Source of the DNA: Micavibrio sp.
GTDB taxonomy: Bacteria > Pseudomonadota > Alphaproteobacteria > Micavibrionales > Micavibrionaceae
Reading direction: 5' to 3'
DNA length: 32,033 nucleotides
NCBI GenBank assembly: GCA_027075555.1
Contig: JALTAZ010000130.1
Coordinates: 1-32,033 of the forward strand
Shown: positions 29,887-32,033 of the stretch, one piece after another
How the letters are laid out: each line of letters starts with the position of its first letter
Numbering within the stretch: position 1 is the stretch's first letter
The notes under the pieces: generated by a model
What the model was told of the DNA's origin: nothing
The model's input: only the letters and a program-made list of their open reading frames with translations
Databases searched by the model: none
Made by a program: the position numbers and the translations under genes

Positions 29887-30963
29887 ATGAAAGTTCTACA
29901 TGTTTGTGAAACCTTATTAGGTGGAACAGGAACATATTTAAATGAATTATTACCTGCCATGCAAAAAGAGATGGGGGATAGTGAAATATTTATATTAGCT
30001 CCTGAAAATCATAAGGAAGCTATACCCGATATTAAAAAATCAGTTTTCTGGTTTTCTCGCCCCACTCGTAAATTGGGTATATTTAACTTGGCAAAGGAAT
30101 ATATCAGGGTTATGCGTAAGATCAGGCCTGATATAGTTCATGCCCACTCTACTTTTGCAGGATTTATCGTAAGGCTATTATCGCCATTTTTTAGAGCAAA
30201 GGTAATATATTGTCCTCATGGTTTTGCAACGAATATGAAGCAATCTAAACTGCAAAAATCAATTATAGTAATAGTTGAGAAGATATTATCTTTTTTTTGC
30301 AGCAAGATAATTTGTATTTCTAATCATGAAAAGCAAGTTGGTTTAGACATTGGTATATCTGAATCTAAGCTAGTTACCATATATAATGGTATTTCCAAAA
30401 CCCCACCAAAATTCACTCTTGTTCCTTGGGAAGATACACGTTTGAAGCTCTTATTCGTGGGCAGGTTTGACACTCAAAAGGGTATTGATATTTTGCTTGA
30501 AGCTGTTTCTGATATGGAAAATAATGTTGTATTATATGTTATTGGTGGTTCTGTTATTAGTGGTAATGAAATAGACTTTTCCAAGTATAAAAATGTTAAG
30601 GCACTGGGCTGGCGTACTTCCTCAGAAATAGCAGCCTATATGAGTGCAAGTGATGCTGTTGTTATTCCCTCCTTGTGGGAGGGGTTTGGCTTAGTAGCGA
30701 TTGAGGCAATGCGAGTTTCAAAGCCTGTTATAGCTTCTAGAGTTGGGGGGTTAGCAGAAATTGTAATTGATAAGGAAACAGGTTTTCTTATTCCCCCTGA
30801 TGATGCAACTGCTTTGGCGAGATGCATATCATCTGTTAATAAAAAAGATCTTATCAAAATAGGTAATAATGGTAAAAATAGATTTTTGTCTAAATTCACT
30901 AGCGATCGAATGATTATAAATACATTGTCCCTTTATGATGAAGTCTCAACTAATACACATTAA
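29887..30963 (+). CDS. Glycosyltransferase family 4-like (GT-B)
   Basis: ETLLGGTGTYLNELLP, IVHAHSTFAGFIVRL, VGRFDTQKGIDILLEA, SLWEGFGLVAIEAMRVSKPVIASRVGGLAEIV. Confidence 0.93.
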   Translation: MKVLHVCETLLGGTGTYLNELLPAMQKEMGDSEIFILAPENHKEAIPDIKKSVFWFSRPTRKLGIFNLAKEYIRVMRKIRPDIVHAHSTFAGFIVRLLSPFFRAKVIYCPHGFATNMKQSKLQKSIIVIVEKILSFFCSKIICISNHEKQVGLDIGISESKLVTIYNGISKTPPKFTLVPWEDTRLKLLFVGRFDTQKGIDILLEAVSDMENNVVLYVIGGSVISGNEIDFSKYKNVKALGWRTSSEIAAYMSASDAVVIPSLWEGFGLVAIEAMRVSKPVIASRVGGLAEIVIDKETGFLIPPDDATALARCISSVNKKDLIKIGNNGKNRFLSKFTSDRMIINTLSLYDEVSTNTH

Positions 30964-30986
30964 CTTATTATTTTGGTATTAATTAT

Positions 30987-31532
30987 ATGAAAAAAGATAA
31001 ATATTGTTTTTGGAAACTGGTTAAATCAGATGCGCTAAAATACAACGATAATTTAAATATTATTTCTGTTTTTGTGTTATTGTTCTTGCAGCCTGGTTTT
31101 CAGTTGTCGCTTTCCATTAGATTACAGCAACTCGTTCAAAGGGTTCCTATTATAGGCAAAATGTTGCAGAAATTAATATGGTATATAACTTGTGTTGTAA
31201 CTAGCTGCTATTGTAGTTCTTATGCCTCATATGGAAGTGGTCTATATTTCCCCCATCCTTGTGGCATTGTCATAGGTGACAATGTTATTATAGGCGAAAA
31301 TGTAACTATATATCAGGGTGTGACTATAGGAACAAAAAGTTATGATGTTAGAGAATATCCCATTATAAGTAATAATGTTGTTATATATGCCGGTGCAAAG
31401 ATATTTGGATCTATTTGTATTGGGCGCTCATCTATTATTGGTGCAAATGCTGTGGTATTTAAAAATATACCAGATGATTCCTTAGCCATGGGAGTGCCTG
31501 CCAAAATTGTAAATAAGCAAACATCAACATAA
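30987..31532 (+). CDS. Serine O-acetyltransferase-like left-handed beta-helix acyltransferase
   Basis: SGLYFPHPCGIVIGDNVIIGENVTIYQGVTIGTK...GAKIFGSICIGRSSIIGANAVVFKNIPDDSLAMGVPAKIV. Confidence 0.85.
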   Translation: MKKDKYCFWKLVKSDALKYNDNLNIISVFVLLFLQPGFQLSLSIRLQQLVQRVPIIGKMLQKLIWYITCVVTSCYCSSYASYGSGLYFPHPCGIVIGDNVIIGENVTIYQGVTIGTKSYDVREYPIISNNVVIYAGAKIFGSICIGRSSIIGANAVVFKNIPDDSLAMGVPAKIVNKQTST

Positions 31533-31882
31533 TGGCGCCTTGCTTTTTTATGAAAAACACGTTATATAAGGAATTATTAATATTTGTATGTCATAATGTT
31601 CATGAGCTTATATATGTGGGGTATAGAATGCATCCAGATGAACTGCTCCAAGCTTTGGAGAATAGTGGAATAGAAGTTTTAGATAATAACGAAACCATAG
31701 ATAATTTATCTAGAGGGTATGAATGCTGCTCCCTTCTTGGTGATATGAATAGCGGAATTATTGCAAATCAATTTACACAAGAAATGCCAAATCCTAGTGA
31801 TAATACGGTTGAGGCACTTTCCATGGACTCAACTCTACCAGATTTTTCACCACCAACTAATGAAACACCGGGGCTTGGATGA
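31532..31882 (+). CDS. Hypothetical protein; likely true start at MHPDELLQ (ATG 31628)
   Basis: ORF overlaps the upstream stop codon by one base and the downstream ATG by ATGA; acidic, Pro-rich C-terminus. No family recognised. Confidence 0.5.
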   Translation: MAPCFFMKNTLYKELLIFVCHNVHELIYVGYRMHPDELLQALENSGIEVLDNNETIDNLSRGYECCSLLGDMNSGIIANQFTQEMPNPSDNTVEALSMDSTLPDFSPPTNETPGLG

Positions 31883-32033
31883 ATATAGAGTTAGGCGTAC
31901 TTCATGATGGTAATATAATGATGGTAAGTGATACGCCTCTTCCTGATATTGTTTGTCGAGTTGAATATTATCGTGAGCAACGTATCTTCATGGTCGTTTA
32001 TGGTGATGAAGAACAAACAGAAGAAATGATGCA
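31879..32033 (+). CDS. Hypothetical protein, truncated by window end
   Basis: ATGA overlap with the previous ORF; MNIELGVLHDGNIMMVSDTPLPDIVCRVEYYREQRIFMVVYGDEEQTEEMM... open to the window edge. Not in the ORF track. Confidence 0.5.
   Translation, partial: MNIELGVLHDGNIMMVSDTPLPDIVCRVEYYREQRIFMVVYGDEEQTEEMM

Noticed and set aside
1-32033. CRISPR arrays, tRNAs, transposases or prophage genes
   Set aside because: No regularly spaced repeats, cloverleaf-like segments or transposase/integrase motifs were recognised on either strand. Not an exhaustive computational search.

Overview
The window is an AT-rich, densely packed chromosomal segment that looks alphaproteobacterial. No tRNA, rRNA, CRISPR array or transposase was recognised. 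Left part: a 1564-aa two-partner-secretion (TPS/FHA-type) exoprotein whose passenger is a long right-handed parallel beta-helix, then an unknown 206-aa ORF. Middle: housekeeping genes rpmH-rnpA-yidD-yidC-engB, rmuC-def-fmt-truA, dapE, dapD, glmU and glmS, with accessory ORFs between them (orphan pseudopilin-like protein, YqfO/NIF3-like protein, tandem PRC-barrel protein, SpoT-like HD protein with an apparent frameshift, FemAB-like transferase, DUF3108-like protein, TIMP/NTR-like protein). Right part: an exosortase/PEP-CTERM-type (VPxPA variant) locus made of a substrate, a PrsT-like TPR lipoprotein, an exosortase-EpsI fusion, a glycosyltransferase, a serine acetyltransferase-like protein and small unknown ORFs running off the edge. 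The observations most worth checking are: (1) the TPS beta-helix protein, whose only mature-region cysteines are a C-terminal pair; (2) the frameshifted SpoT/Mesh1-like HD gene between dapE and dapD, whose N-terminus is missing from the ORF track; (3) the compact exosortase locus with adjacent unknown small ORFs; (4) the CxC-start TIMP-like protein coupled to glmU. All family assignments come from motif recognition by eye; no database search was run.
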